DNA of 64,000 nucleotides from Synaphobranchus kaupii (lineage: Eukaryota; Chordata; Actinopteri; Anguilliformes; Synaphobranchidae), in contig CM056376.1 in the NCBI GenBank assembly GCA_029718625.1, positions 82,914,541 to 82,978,540 on the forward strand, read 5' to 3'. Below, in pieces: positions 42,970-54,659 of the stretch. The notes beneath the pieces were generated by a model. It was not told the DNA's origin, did no database searches, and saw nothing but the letters and a program-made list of their open reading frames with translations. The translations under genes and the position numbers were made by a program. Every line of letters begins with the position of its first letter. Position 1 is the first letter of the stretch.

Positions 42970-43113
42970 GCGGGACTTGCCTATGTGGCTGTAGTTATTC
43001 GGACTCTTCCCCCCTGGCGTACTTGCCTATGTGGAAGTAGCTATTAGGACTCGTCCCCCCCTGGCGTATTTGCCTATGTAGATGTAGTTATTAGGACTCA
43101 TCTCCCCTGGCTT
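42970..43113. repeat. about 47-bp tandem repeat, 3 copies, in family A LTR
   Basis: Three units contain TTGCCTATGTGG or TTGCCTATGTAG, followed by TAGTTATTAGGACTC-type sequence and a C-rich CCCCTGGC end. The array is not visible in the 34192-35778 copy. Confidence 0.85.
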
Positions 43114-43852
43114 TTCTGTTCCTGCTTCCTGGTCGTTGCATTTGACAGTGAGCCTATCAAACTAGTCATGGAATGTTATATCTGTTCCTTCGCCTCGTTA
43201 CATTCCTCTTAACAAAGAGGCACGGCTTTTATTCTCTATCAAACTCGTGTTGGTCTTTTAGCCAGTGATGTCCGGTGCAGCTGTCCTATTAGTCCTTTTC
43301 ACCTGCGAGACGATTTTGTTCGGAACTGTAGTTCTGTTCGTTCTCCGGGTGTGTCCCTCCTTATATGGAGCTTGGACGATGCTATGGACATGTTTGCGTT
43401 TGACTGCGAGCCCTCGATAGTAGCCTTGGAACTTTAGATCCCCGTTCCTTTCGCCTCTTGGTATTCTAATTCATATTCGTTTTCAGTGTTTGTTGGTTGT
43501 GTGTGTTTTATGTGTACCTTTTATGCTACTCGCCTGTTCTTATGCGTCTAGTTTCCGAGACAGGGCGTTTGTTGTTTCTGGCTCTTTCTTCTGTCACTTT
43601 GCTCGTAGAAGTATGGGAACCTTGTGCTCTGTTCCATTTGCCTTATTTGGTTTTCTTGCTGAAAACTTGGCGTTTGCGCTTCTACTCTTTAGTGTGTGAC
43701 AGTGAGCCGGTTTGTAGCTTTGGTACATGTGGTCTTGTCTTGTCTCCTCCCTTAACTGCGGGGTTTCCCGCCTTAGTGGCCTTAGGGCTTAAAGAATCCC
43801 CTTGCTGCGTTTGGCTCCTCCCACCTCACACGTCACGTCCCCTTACAAGACT

Positions 43853-44620
43853 AACATAGCTACAGAACTGTATAGCACTCAGATATAAAAAAACAGAGTA
43901 CTGGACATCCCTGATAGATTAGAGAGCTTAAGTTTGGCCAAGCCAAACTTCTGACTTAATACTTAATATTTCTGTAAATTACACTTTACAGCCTTAATAA
44001 TGTAGCCTGAAACTGTCATAAAAGCAGACATTGTTTGCACAATTGTGTAGTTAGGAGAGGGGTAGGGTTGTGTTAACCTTAGCTCTGCAGAAGGTTTACG
44101 GCTGGGATCTGGGATACACTTGGTGCTGTTGTATGGACAGCTGTATAGAGGTAGTGAATCTAAAATAGAAACAAAACAGTGCTACAGAAGGGTTCTTATG
44201 GATCGGTAATGGCATTCGGCACATTTTGGTATAGTTTGGATGCATATCATCTTCATCCTATGTTAAAGTAATTTTTCCTGGCAGAGAGAGTTTAGTTCCT
44301 CTGTCCACCGAATACAACAGTATGCCATTCACGTTATACATATGGCATGGCCTTCTCAGTCACCAGACGTGATATATACATCATGAACGATATATATGTA
44401 CACTACATGGTAATAACACAGGTGTTACAGTGCAATAACATAAATAGATTGGCTATTGAAGAAACATGTGAGTTTAGATTTTGTCAAACAATGATGCGTC
44501 AGAAACAGAATTAATGACATTGAGGATTAACTATCACATGACAGTGCTTTCATAATAAATTTAATAAAATCCTCTAATTAACTCTATTTTACATTGATAT
44601 TTGGGTCATTACTGTCATAA
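43853..44620. other. intergenic, nothing recognised
   Basis: About 770 bp of AT-rich sequence between the solo LTR and the Ty3/gypsy element. Confidence 0.6.
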
Positions 44621-44640
44621 TGTCATGGTTTTGCAGCCTG

Positions 44641-44810
44641 GTTGCATCAATCACTCCTGGTCCAGCACAATCTGCATGTCTGTTAGGGCAAGAGTAAAAA
44701 CACCATTCTTCAATGGGGCCCCCAATGTGCACCGCAATGTCTGCTGACATCATCGCCCACCCCTGGTGGTTGTGGGTTCGAGTCTGAGACTAGTTCGGTC
44801 AGTGATAATG
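44641..44810 (+). other. non-LTR segment replacing gypsy left LTR and gag, with B-box-like motif
   Basis: GGTTGTGGGTTCGAGTCTG near 44766 contains GGTTCGAGTC, a match to the RNA polymerase III B box of tRNA genes and tRNA-derived SINEs. No convincing A box or cloverleaf is seen, so a SINE fragment is possible and a tRNA gene is not supported. Confidence 0.3.
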
Positions 44811-44815
44811 AGGAA

Positions 44816-45827
44816 ATGGATTGTCCGGCCGATCTAGTTAGGTCTTCTCCATCTTCGGAGGTTAGGGAAGAGAGTTTGGCCTGGGACTCATTGGCTGAAG
44901 GGGATTATCTTTGGGACGAATTCTCCGTGGATGGGTTTTCTGATTCTGAAGTCGAGGTTGAGTCCCCGCCTCGTTCTCCCTCTAGTTTTGATACTAGAGT
45001 GGTAGGGGCGCTCGATTTCCCCTTGCCAGCTAACGTACCGACTGACTATGCGGATCTTGCAGAGGTATTTAGCAAACAGCGAGCCACCACCTTGCCACCC
45101 CATCGACCCTATGACTGTGCTATCAACCTACATGCTCGCACAGTCCCTCCTATGGGTTCTTTGTACTCCTTGTCGGCTCCCAAAAGCACCGCTATGAAGA
45201 AGTACATTGAGGAGGCTCTGGCTAATGGCTTCATCAAGCCCTCTACCTCGCCGTCTGGCGTGGGTTTCTTCTTTGTAGAAAAGAAAGACGGAGGGTTGAG
45301 GCCCTGTATTGATTTTAGAGGGTTAAATAATATCATGGTAAAAAACCGTTACCCACTGCCTCTCATGAATTCCGCATTTGAACGTCTCCAGGGGGCTATC
45401 TGTATTTTCCAAACTCAACCTCCGTAACGCTTATAATTTAGTGCGTATGCATGAGGGAGTTGAGTGGAAGACAGCCTTTAATACTCATAGCGGACACTAT
45501 GAGTACCTGGTCATGCCGTTCATGCTCACTAGTGCCCCCTCTGTCTTCCAGGCACTAGTGAATGATGTGCACAGGGAGATGTTGGAGAAATTTGTATTTG
45601 TCTATTTGGATGACATAAAACCTTTTTCCGGTAATCTCTCTGAACACATTGACCATGTCAGGCAAGTATTAAAGGCGCTGCTCAAAGCTCAGTTGTCAAG
45701 GCAGAGAAATGTGCCATTCATTCTGGCTTTGTTTCCTTCCTGGGGTTTATTGTGGCGGAAGGAAAGATACAAATGGACCCTGAGAAGGTTTCAGCGGTCA
45801 CTAACTGGCCTACCCCGGAATCTGTGA
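44816..45827 (+). pseudogene. Ty3/gypsy reverse transcriptase, frameshifted
   Basis: A first open part (44816-45427) contains [53 protein letters not shown] and [13 protein letters not shown] second frame (45378-45827) continues with [38 protein letters not shown] and the catalytic YLDD at 45603-45614. The frame changes near 45400, so at least one indel has occurred. YLDD is intact, but neighbouring residues are altered (DDIKPFS, where these elements usually have DDILIFS). Confidence 0.9.
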
Positions 45828-46453
45828 AACAGGTGCAGAGCTTTCTGGGATTAGCCTTTTACCGCCGTTTTATCCGCAATTTTAGTGCAGTGGTCGCTCC
45901 CATCACAGCTGAGTAAAAAAACCACACCTTTGCGGTTTCAATGGAATCTGAAAGCTGAGGCAGCGTTCACGGATTTAAAGAAAATTTAGCTCCGAGCGCA
46001 TCCTGATCACTCCCAACCCTTCAATCCCCTTTGTGGTATAGGTTGATGCCTCTGAGTTGGGAGTAGGGGCTATATTGTCCCAGCGTTCACCCCAGGACCA
46101 GAAAGTGCATCTGTGCATTTTTCTCGAGGCCTGACACCGGCCAAGGGAAATTATGATGTAGGGGACCGGGAGCTCTTGGCGGTGAAATTGGCGCATGAAG
46201 ACTGGCGAAATTGACTCGAGGGGGCCAAGCATCCCTTCACTGTTTGGACTGATCATAAGAACCTCGAGTATATTCAAGACACCAAATGACGCAACTCGCA
46301 TCAGGCCAGCTGGTCGCTGTTCTTTTCACATTTTTTTAATGTATTTTTATTAACGTATTGGCCAGGCTCTAAAAACGTGAAACCGGATGCACTTTCCCGG
46401 ATCTTTGACCAGTCCGAAGACGAACGTCCTCCCGAGCCTATTGTTCCCACGGG

Positions 46454-47281
46454 TTGGATTTTGGCCCCAGTCACGAGGGACATAGAATCCCTGGTGCTAG
46501 GGGCCCAGTGACTGGAGCCGGATCCGGGTGGAGGACCCGTAATTGCCTGTTTGTGCCCTCTAGAGTACAGGCCCAGGTACTGCAATGGGGGCATTCCTCC
46601 CATCTGGCGGATCATCCGGGCGTCCATTGCCCGAAGGATTTCTTAGCTAGGCGATTTTGGTGGCCTGGGATGGAAAAAGATGTGCGAGAGTTTGTTTCGG
46701 CCTGTTTAGTCTGTGCCCATAATAAAGGGTCACAGCTCTTGCCTTCCAGGCTCTTACGTCCTTTGCCTGTCCCGCGTCGACCATGGAGCCACATAGCTCT
46801 TGATTTCGTGATCGGTCTACTACCATCCGACGGGTACACTGTGATCCTGGTAATAGTGGACCAGTTCTCGAAAGCTGCCCATTTCATTCCACTGCCTAAA
46901 CTGCCGTTGACCTCAGAGACCATGCGTTTGGTAATCAATAACATATTCAGGGTTCATGGTCTTCCCCAGGACATAGTTTTGGATCGTGGGCCCCAATTTA
47001 TCTCCCGATTTTGCTGGCGTTTTGCTCACTTTGAGGGCCGTCTATTAGTCTCTCTTTCGGATTTCATCCGGAGACTAATGGGCAGACTGAGCACACTAAC
47101 CAGTCTATGGAGAGCACCCTCCGCTGCCTGGCTTCTGCGAACCCTACCACGTGGATTAGACATCTGGCGTGGGCGGAATACGCACACAACACATTGCGTA
47201 ATGCGTCCACGGGTCTCTTCCCGTTGGAGGCTCAAGTCGGCTACCAGCCTCCCTTGTTCCCTTAACAGGAAGGGGACATAG
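46454..47281 (+). pseudogene. Ty3/gypsy integrase, frameshifted
   Basis: The open part shows the zinc-binding HHCC region (HLADHPGVH and then CLVCAHNK), followed by WSHIALDFVIGLLPSDG with the first catalytic Asp and LDRGPQFISRF with the second. After about residue 190 the frame is lost, and the third acidic residue is not in the same frame. Upstream RNase H remnants (about 45900-46330) carry internal stops. Confidence 0.88.
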
Positions 47282-47654
47282 GGATACCGTCTGCCAAACT
47301 CTTCATTCAACGGTGTCGTGCCACCTGGAGGAGAGTGCGGGCTTCCCTTCTGCGCGCCGTGGCCAAACAGAAGAGGCTCGCTGACAGGCATCGCCATCTG
47401 GCGCCTTCCTATCATGTGGGTCAATGGGTGTGGCTTTCTACACGGGACCTCCCGTTACGGGTTGAGTCTCGTAAGCTCGCCCGCGTTTTATTGGACCTTT
47501 TAAAATAATCCAGAGGATCAACCCGGTCACGGTTCGCCTTCAGCTTCCCTGGTCCTGAGGGTTCATCCCACATTTCTCACCTTAAGCCAGTACTCATTAG
47601 CCCGCTGGTCCCGTCTGAGGAGCCTCTACCTCCGCCTCGACTCATCGAGAGCCA

Positions 47655-47845
47655 GCCGGCGTACACTGTCCGTCGTCTTTTGGCTAGTAGACGTGTGGGC
47701 CGTGGGGTGCAATACCTTGTGGATTGGGAGGGCTATGGTCCGGAAGAGTGCTGTTGGGTTCCTTTTAGGAACATTCTAGTTCCGGAACTCATAACTGACT
47801 TTCGCAGGCGTGGTTTGGAAGGATTGTCTGGGGGTGCTCCTTAGA
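47655..47845 (+). pseudogene. Ty3/gypsy chromodomain
   Basis: The segment reads [20 protein letters not shown], then [20 protein letters not shown] and [11 protein letters not shown] before a stop. This is the chromodomain pattern used by chromoviruses for targeting chromatin. It is in a separate frame from the integrase open part. Confidence 0.88.
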
Positions 47846-47855
47846 GGAGGGGTCC

Positions 47856-48492
47856 AGTCATGGTTTTGCAGCCTGCTCTGCCTTTTCTGCGGGTGTTGCC
47901 ACTCGGGGCCGCGAGAGGGCGCTCTTGTCGTTTTTTTCCGCATTCCGTGACCAATTATGGTTATGGGATTCAGGTGTGGGCCAGCTATTTAAGCGCCACA
48001 CCTTCTTTGTTCCGTGCTTTTGTATCACTCAGTTTTCGCACAAGCCGGGTAATCTGGTATAGGACTTTCTGTGCAAAGACACGCAGAAACTTCTTTAGAT
48101 TTGAGTTTAGGTTTAGTTCCATAGGACTACTTTTTCCTTTTCTCTTTGTCTTTTCTAGTTCTGTCCTCGGTTTTCTTTTCAGTCCTCGTGGAGGCTTGGT
48201 TACCTTTTTCTCCTACCTCCTCGTTTTAGCTCATTTGTATTTTATTGAGCTGGAGGTTTTTTCTTTCTCGTTCTACCTATTCTGCTTGAGTCTTCGAGCC
48301 TGTAATCGCCCTCTTTTCTGGGTTGTTTTTTGTTGGCTTATATGCTGGGGGTTATTTCCCCTTTTGTTTTTTTTTCTGTTCTGTCAGGGTATTCCATTTC
48401 TTTCTCCCTTCTTGTGGTTCCCATGTTAGTGGGTAGCTTTTGGATCCCCTTCCAGTCGCATTTGGTTCTCCGACCCCTTCCCCTCCCTCACA
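47856..48492 (+). repeat. 3' LTR of the Ty3/gypsy element (637 bp)
   Basis: The LTR starts AGTCATGGTTTTGCAGCC just after a purine-rich tract (TTAGAGGAGGGG) and ends CACA before the CATAA duplication. GCCAGCTATTTAAGCGCC is a TATA-like region. The start resembles the family A solo LTRs (TGTCATGGTTT), suggesting related families. The 189-codon open frame inside (47860-48429) is not considered a gene. Confidence 0.8.
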
Positions 48493-48497
48493 CATAA

Positions 48498-51400
48498 GCA
48501 TAATTTTTTTTTTAATGGCCCTTATGGTTACTAAAATGAAATTTACTACAGTGCTTTAATGACTGATCTATTTCTGTTTTTGTATCACCAAGGAAACTGA
48601 ACATGTGAATATGTTCTTTATGACATTTGAAGCAAAAAAAGCACTCCTTTATTACATACATAGAAGCAACCAAGAAAAGAAGAAAAAATAAATAACTTCA
48701 GTGCTTGTTGTAGTTCATAGTTGCTTTCTCCTATGGTGACAGTCAACAGAATTACCCAGGAAATAAGAAAGAAACTGGCACAAAAACAAGAGTGCTATTG
48801 TGAAATGTACAATCTCAGGGAGCAGTGCATGGCAGGAGAAGGTCTATGCCAGCCTCTCACAAGATGCCCACAGAAACAGAGCTTTTGTTCCAGAACCTTC
48901 TGTGATCCTTTCAGCAGATGTGTAGTGGAGAGATGAGGGAACCATATCATGGGTCATGTGGGCAGCAGGGACTCTATAGGTGCTGGAAAAGAGGAGGGAC
49001 ATATGGAACATATTTACTGTGATTATTCATCCAGTATGCACTGGGATGTCATTGCCCATCCATTTGGCTGTGAAAGCACTGCGAATATCCATTTTATCCA
49101 AAGTGGTCATCCTAATTGGGCACTTTGTTTTACCCTGTGAAAGAAAATAATACATTTTAATTGAGATGTGACTCTGGCAAGTGCGTTCCCTGGAACCCTT
49201 TTAGATATTCAACCATATGGTTATGATACGAGTACAGATGTGCAAACAGTATAAAGGAGTATTTGGCCAGTTGGCCTAAATTTATGAAGTTGATCGGAGG
49301 TTTTTTCACTCAGGACTGCATTCCACAAATGACAACAGACCAATATATGAACCTATTAATTAAATACATAAAGAGCTGTTACTGACTCAAAGCAAGTCAT
49401 TATTCCTTGTCTCAGTGAAATATATTTGTTATTGAGCTATCACCCTGGGTGCATATAATAATATAGACATATTTGTATTATAGAGATAATATATGGTTTC
49501 AATAATCTTCCTTTTTGGCCCCTGACAATAGGACAATGTGTTTCACTGTTCTGTGATAAAAATCTCAACCACACAGCCAATAAATCACTGAGGTTTATGA
49601 CAAAGTAACTTGGCTATAACAAGGCATTTTCTGCAAAATATTGGAATATTGGATGAGTAAGCTGAAGGGCTGCTCTGTGGACTGCCTTTTATAGAAGCCA
49701 GCAAAACACCACTATAAATGGTATTATGAAGGAACCATCCAACATTCTTTCTTCACCACAGTTAGCAGATGGACACCAATAACCAGAATGTTGTCTGAAC
49801 ACCACACTCTATTTGATATCATAAGCAGGACCAGGGCCAATACACAAAACCAGGGTGTAAGTTCATGAGTTTTGTTTGGAGGCCAAATTGAAGGAGAGGA
49901 AATTATTAATAAAGAGCCATTCCCTGGTGTCCTATCAGTACAGCTGTTGAGCAAATTAACCACTAAGCTTCTAAGACAAGCTTGTCATATAATACAAAGC
50001 AGCACACACTGATAAACTAAGGGCTTGGATACTTTCCATTATATCCCAATTCTCTGTCTTGTTGCCTGTATCTGTGAAAGGATTGTTCAGTGATTACAAG
50101 GTTCTGATGCATAATGTAAAATATTTGCCTTCCTCCTCCATTTAAGAAGGTTGCATCCTTACTGTTGACCCAAGCAATATAACACATGCATCACTCCTTT
50201 GTGACTCACACTACCTTTTGAGGCTTTTGAGCCCAGCGCTCACCGTGTGCTTGTGGCCAGGCGCTTGATGCTAATTGAACAGCACCAGTCTGGTTATGAT
50301 GTGGGATGCCAGGGGTTCCATAGTGAGACGTGGCTTGTTGAGTCCTTGGGAAACATAGGCAAGTGGCAGCCTCTCTGTTTTCTGGTCGAGCTCATCCCTC
50401 ATTGGAGTGGAACAACTAACCCAGAGACAACATGTAAGTGAAGATCAGACAAAATGGAGAACTGCTTTCAATGTTTTTCACTGAAAAGGCAGGCTCTAGA
50501 GTCCTTAGTTGAAACCTCATAGCTTTTGCATCAATATATACTCTCCATACCCATGGAGTTTCCACAAAGATTAATTTGAATTCAGAAAAAAACAAACTAT
50601 GAAACTATGAGTTGTCATATTAAAGATCTGGGTCCAGATAAAAGGAGTGGGACTCATTTATCCAGCTGTTGGAGTGCATCAGGGCCCTGTTTCACATGTG
50701 TGCCTCATTGAGTTAACCTGATTAGTGTGTTGACATTTTAGGATAAATACAGGATTTTCAGTTTCACAAAGCAAGTTTACAATTTAGCCAGACTTGGTAC
50801 CCGGGGCAACAGTGTCTTAAGCCCAAAACTGCCAAAACTCAGGGTTAAGCTTAAGTTAGCTGGAAAACATATAAGGTCGGATTCAGAGATGCACAGTAAA
50901 ATGTCCAGTGTTAATTCAACTGTAACAGTGTGCATATGAGCCTAATCTGGCCAGAGCAGTTAGAGTTCAATTAACACTGGACATTTTGCTGTGAATTTAC
51001 TGTGTGGTCACCTTAAGTCATGCGCATAAGTGCCTCTCCTGCGTGGATTTAACGCGGGATGAGATACACTGTATTCTAACCTGCGCTACGCGGGTGTATT
51101 TCTCAAAATGTGGGTGGCACAGGGCATGATATTGTAATGACCTGTTTCTTGTACCTTCCCCCTGGGTTGCCAGCTTTCTACTAAACAATGTGTGTGGGGG
51201 TATACATTTTCAACCTGTCAGTGACATTGCCTTTAATAACCGCATTTGCCTTTGCAAATTCCTACCATCGTAGTTGCTCTTGTGTGATGGGGAAGGCAGT
51301 GAAGGTATTAATCCATCGCATTGATAAAATTCATCATAGCTCCTATTGACAACTTGGATATACCCATAACACAACCAAAATAAATAATTGCTGGACAGTG

Positions 51401-51970
51401 GTTGCACGCAATATTATTACATATACAAATTAATCGTTGGCTTTACTGAAAAAAAAAAAGATTAAAAAATCGAATCTTTTTTTAACAATTTACCTAATAA
51501 AGTCATGTAGCCTACGGTGGTTGAACACAATAGCCTATATACATAATTTTGGAGAAGCTGTGCTGACACAAATCGTCTCTCTGTCAAAGCGAATATGATC
51601 CAGACACTGTCTATCCATTAATCCATCTAATATTAGTCTGGTGTGATATACCAGACGGTCAATCATAGCCTACCTTTACATATTTTTCGTTTTATAACAA
51701 CTCTTTGATAATTGTAAGTAGGCTAGGCAAAGGGAAATAAGACCAGTATTATTTTCAAAGAACATGCACTCATTCTAATATCCATTTTTGCGAAAGATGC
51801 TGTATTTTTTATAATCATCTATTGGCGGCGCTAGACATAAACTACCTTTTTTTCAGAACAAAGTTGCAGGGAAATGATTAAGTGAAAACTCACGTATCGC
51901 GTATCTTGCACGACTTGCAGACATGCCTCAATTTCATCAAATCTCCATCCTGTGCACGTAATGCCACATA
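48498..51970. other. intergenic, no gene supported
   Basis: AT-rich unique-looking sequence with the short foldback at 50893-50992. The 71-codon cysteine-rich open frame at 48721-48936 has no recognised relatives or splice context. Confidence 0.5.
50893..50992. mobile_element. short foldback MITE
   Basis: ACAGTAAAATGTCCAGTGTT on the left is matched inverted by AACACTGGACATTTTGCTGT on the right, with further pairing through AATTCAACT and AGAGTTCAATT. It is about 100 bp and non-coding. Confidence 0.82.
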
Positions 51971-53500
51971 CACTACTCACAAAAAGTTAGGGATATTCGG
52001 CTTTCGGGTGAAATTTCAGGATGAACCTAAAATGCACTATAACCTTTACAGGTGAAATTAATTTGACCTTCTCTAAACTTTTGAATGCACATGTCCAACT
52101 ATTCAATGTTTCAGTACTTTTTGCACAACTTGCTGTTCTCTAACAAGGAGCTGAACGGCAAAATTCACAACAGGTGTTTGATCCATGAATCGACCAATAA
52201 ATTTCCTGGTTCAATTAGAATTGGTATTTAAACAGTCCTCTTCATCATGCTGTTCACATTTTGACATCATGAGACCAAGACGACACCTAACAATTGATCA
52301 ACAGTACCTCGCATTGCGAGGCTTCAAACAGGATGTTCTCAGAGGGAAGTGGCCACTGAGCTTAGAGTGTCACAGAGTGTCATCAGCAGGTTGCAACAGA
52401 GATACAGAGAGACTGGAAGAGTCACAGAAAGGCATAGAAGTGGACGTCCTTTGGCCCCATCCCACACTGATGACCGCTTCATTGTGAACAGTGCCCTGCG
52501 GAACCGGATGATGAATGCCACTCAACTCCAGGCACATTTAAGGGAGGTGAGAGGCACCCAAGTGTCACGTCAGACCATTCGAAACCGTTTACATCAGCGT
52601 GGTCTGCGTGCTAGACGACCTGCAAGGGTACCTGACCACACCACCAGGCACAGGCGTCATCGTCTTGCATGGGCCAGGGAGCATTTACGCTGGACGAGGG
52701 ACCAGTGGGCCTCAGTGCTGTTCTCTGATGAAAGTCGATTCACATTGAGCAGAAATGATGGCCGCCAACGATGTTGGAGACGTCAAGGAGAGCGCTATGC
52801 ATCAGCCACTGTTGTCACCAGACGACCCTTTGGTGGTGGCGGTGTTACAGTGTGGGCAGGTGTGTCTAGTCAATACAGAACTGCCCTACACTTTGTGAAT
52901 GGTACAGTGACAAGCCCATACTACCTGAATAACATCATTAATCCAGTCATTGTGCCCCTGCATGAACAACACAGGCCTAATTTCATCTTCATGGACGACA
53001 ATGCTCCAGCTCATCGAGGTCGCATCATTAGGGAAAGGCTGCTGGAGACTGGGGTACCTCAAATGGAGTGGCCTGCACTTTCTCCAGACCTGAATCCCAT
53101 AGAAAACCTATGGGATCAGCTGACTCACCGTGTAGAGGCTCGTAACTCTGTACCCCAGAACCTCAATGACCTGAGGGCCGCCCTTCAAGAAGAGTGGGAT
53201 GCCATGCCTCAGCAGACAATAAGTCGACTTGTGAACAGCATGAGACGTCGTTGTCAAGCTGTAATTGATGCTCAAGGGCACATGACAAGTTATTGAGACA
53301 TTGACATTTTTATTGTGGTATACCCACCACTGTTGTTGGCTTTTGTTTCAATAAATTGTTTGAGATGAGGAAATCATCATTGCATGCTTCTACTTAAATG
53401 CCCAACTTTCATGATACGTATAATATCACTGTAGCGTGAACTTACATTTTCCATAAATTTCACCCGAAAGCCAAATATCCCTAACTTTTTGTGAGTAGTG
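51971..53500 (+). mobile_element. Tc1-type DNA transposon, nearly intact
   Basis: The ends are CACTACTCACAAAAAGTTAG and its inverse CTAACTTTTTGTGAGTAGTG. They continue to about 46 bp with one mismatch that I can see, and TA lies on each side (51969-51970 and 53501-53502). The 1530-bp interior holds one transposase frame spoiled by a single indel near the N-terminus. The long uninterrupted remainder suggests a young copy. Confidence 0.95.
52269..53296 (+). pseudogene. Tc1 transposase, single frameshift
   Basis: The natural start gives [19 protein letters not shown] one-base loss near 52320 moves the rest into another frame, whose open part runs from ATG 52349 to TGA 53296 (315 residues). The N-terminal helix-turn-helix domain includes [20 protein letters not shown] and a GRP-type hook (RSGRPLA). 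The DDE catalytic residues are visible: Asp in [10 protein letters not shown], Asp in [11 protein letters not shown], and Glu in [12 protein letters not shown], with DD34E-like spacing. An ATG-initiated product lacking the first part of the DNA-binding domain could still be translated, but full function is doubtful. Confidence 0.92.
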
Positions 53501-53650
53501 TATATACTGGAGAGACGCTTAAAACTATGGAGGATTATTCAGCCCAAATTAAAATTAAAATTAAAATGAAAACTAAAATGGAGGATTATTCAGCCCAAAA
53601 TTAAAATGAAAAGTAAAAACTTTTCATTTTCATTTTAGTTTTAATTTGCA

Positions 53651-54118
53651 AACTGTATGTAAATGAGGGGGTATGGTCCAATCAAAGCAAGCAGGGTGGG
53701 CCTCATACAGGTTTAGTGCAGTAGCACTTAATGAACACTAGGGGGAGCATAGCATAGGGATGGTTAACAGTCTATGCTTGATACTAACGTGACACAAGAC
53801 TCAAAATGCTCTCAGGGCACTCTGAGCAGTGTTATAAAAGTATTCTTGTTTTATGAAAGAAATGGTATTCATTCATATTCATTGTCCAAAATGCTTCTTG
53901 TTTTCTTCTGACGTGGTCGCCTTTGTTCATTGTTCAGTGTGATATGACATAGTATTGTTTTTGGTTTGTACTCACAAATGGGCTACCACTGATTCAGATA
54001 CCACTACACTATTCTCTAACTAACACACAGTCAGGAGCTAGCTAGCCAGCGCTACGCTGTGTAGGCTATAGGTCAAACCTGCGAGGTGGAAAATCCAGGT
54101 TCAGAAAGTAAAAGTCCT
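53651..54118 (+). repeat. left arm of large inverted repeat around the retrovirus
   Basis: This block, beginning AACTGTATGTAAATGAGGGG and ending near GGTTCAGAAAGTAAAAGTCC, is matched on the opposite strand by 62139-62642 with few differences by eye. A weaker continuation pairs about 54400-54480 with about 61944-62030. The element type is unknown; a foldback DNA element or an inverted duplication are possible. Confidence 0.88.
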
Positions 54119-54659
54119 CCCCAATCATTTGTTCCAATCACCTGGATTTGCTAATTATCACAATTCTTCAGCCAAGAGGTAGGAGCTCACTAGGCTAATT
54201 AGTGAAATCGTGAGTTCATGGGTGGAAGAAACACGGCAGGACTTTTACTTTCTGACCCCTGGACTTTCCACGTCTGCAAACCTGGTAGTAGCCTATGATA
54301 GGCTACATTGTGCCAGGTTAAACGTTGGATTGGATCAGTTGTTGGACTGCTGGAAATAAATGAAATCCTCTCGTAAAACAAATAAAAAGACCACAAATGA
54401 GTCACTGGATCATTTAAACTTTTAACCTGGCTCCGGTACTTTAAGCGAACATTAAGGCATTGCTTCAAAAAGTCTATCGACAGCCAGATTCTATTCTATA
54501 TGTTATACAAAATGAGAAATGTTAATGTAGGCTATTTGAAAGTGAGTTGGCTTCATCATACAAAAAATCCAGGGTTAAATCTTAAATTAGCTTGCTATAG
54601 GCGAAACCCTTAATCTCGCTTCGTACACCCCTCTGCTTTGTGAAATTCCCCCCAGGCTT

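Larger units (their letters stand above)
40753..43847 (+). mobile_element. solo LTR, gypsy-like family A, split by a hAT element
   Basis: Starts TGTCATGGTTTGTGACC and ends CGTCCCCTTACA, with AGACT duplicated at 40748-40752 and 43848-43852. Removing the nested hAT (40785-42074 plus one 8-bp duplication) leaves about 1.8 kb. Much of the body is strongly similar to the minus-strand LTR at 34192-35778. Long modules repeat inside it: the GGAACTGTAGTTCTGTTCGT module occurs near 42668 and again near 43321. No protein-coding region; open frames are shared between the copies only because the DNA is. Confidence 0.85.
44621..48492 (+). mobile_element. Ty3/gypsy retrotransposon with chromodomain, degenerate
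   Basis: The element begins TGTCATGGTTTTGCAGCCTG and ends CCCTCCCTCACA, with CATAA duplicated at 44616-44620 and 48493-48497. Pol domains occur in order: reverse transcriptase (about 45010-45680), connection/RNase H remnants (about 45700-46330), integrase (about 46560-47250) and a chromodomain (about 47660-47845). Several frameshifts and stops break pol. Gag and most of the left LTR are absent: only about 20 bp at the left match the start of the right LTR, and pol-like coding starts within 200 bp. This is a chromovirus-type gypsy copy, unable to move on its own. Confidence 0.9.

Noticed and set aside
44760..44790. Possible tRNA gene from the GGTTCGAGTC motif
   Set aside because: No A box, no acceptor stem and no cloverleaf could be drawn; at most a SINE-like remnant.
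47860..48429. 189-codon hydrophobic open frame
   Set aside because: Lies entirely inside the T-rich 3' LTR of the gypsy element; apparent transmembrane segments are due to T-rich codons.
48721..48936. Cysteine-containing small open frame, possible secreted peptide
   Set aside because: No signal peptide, no regular cysteine pattern and no splice context.
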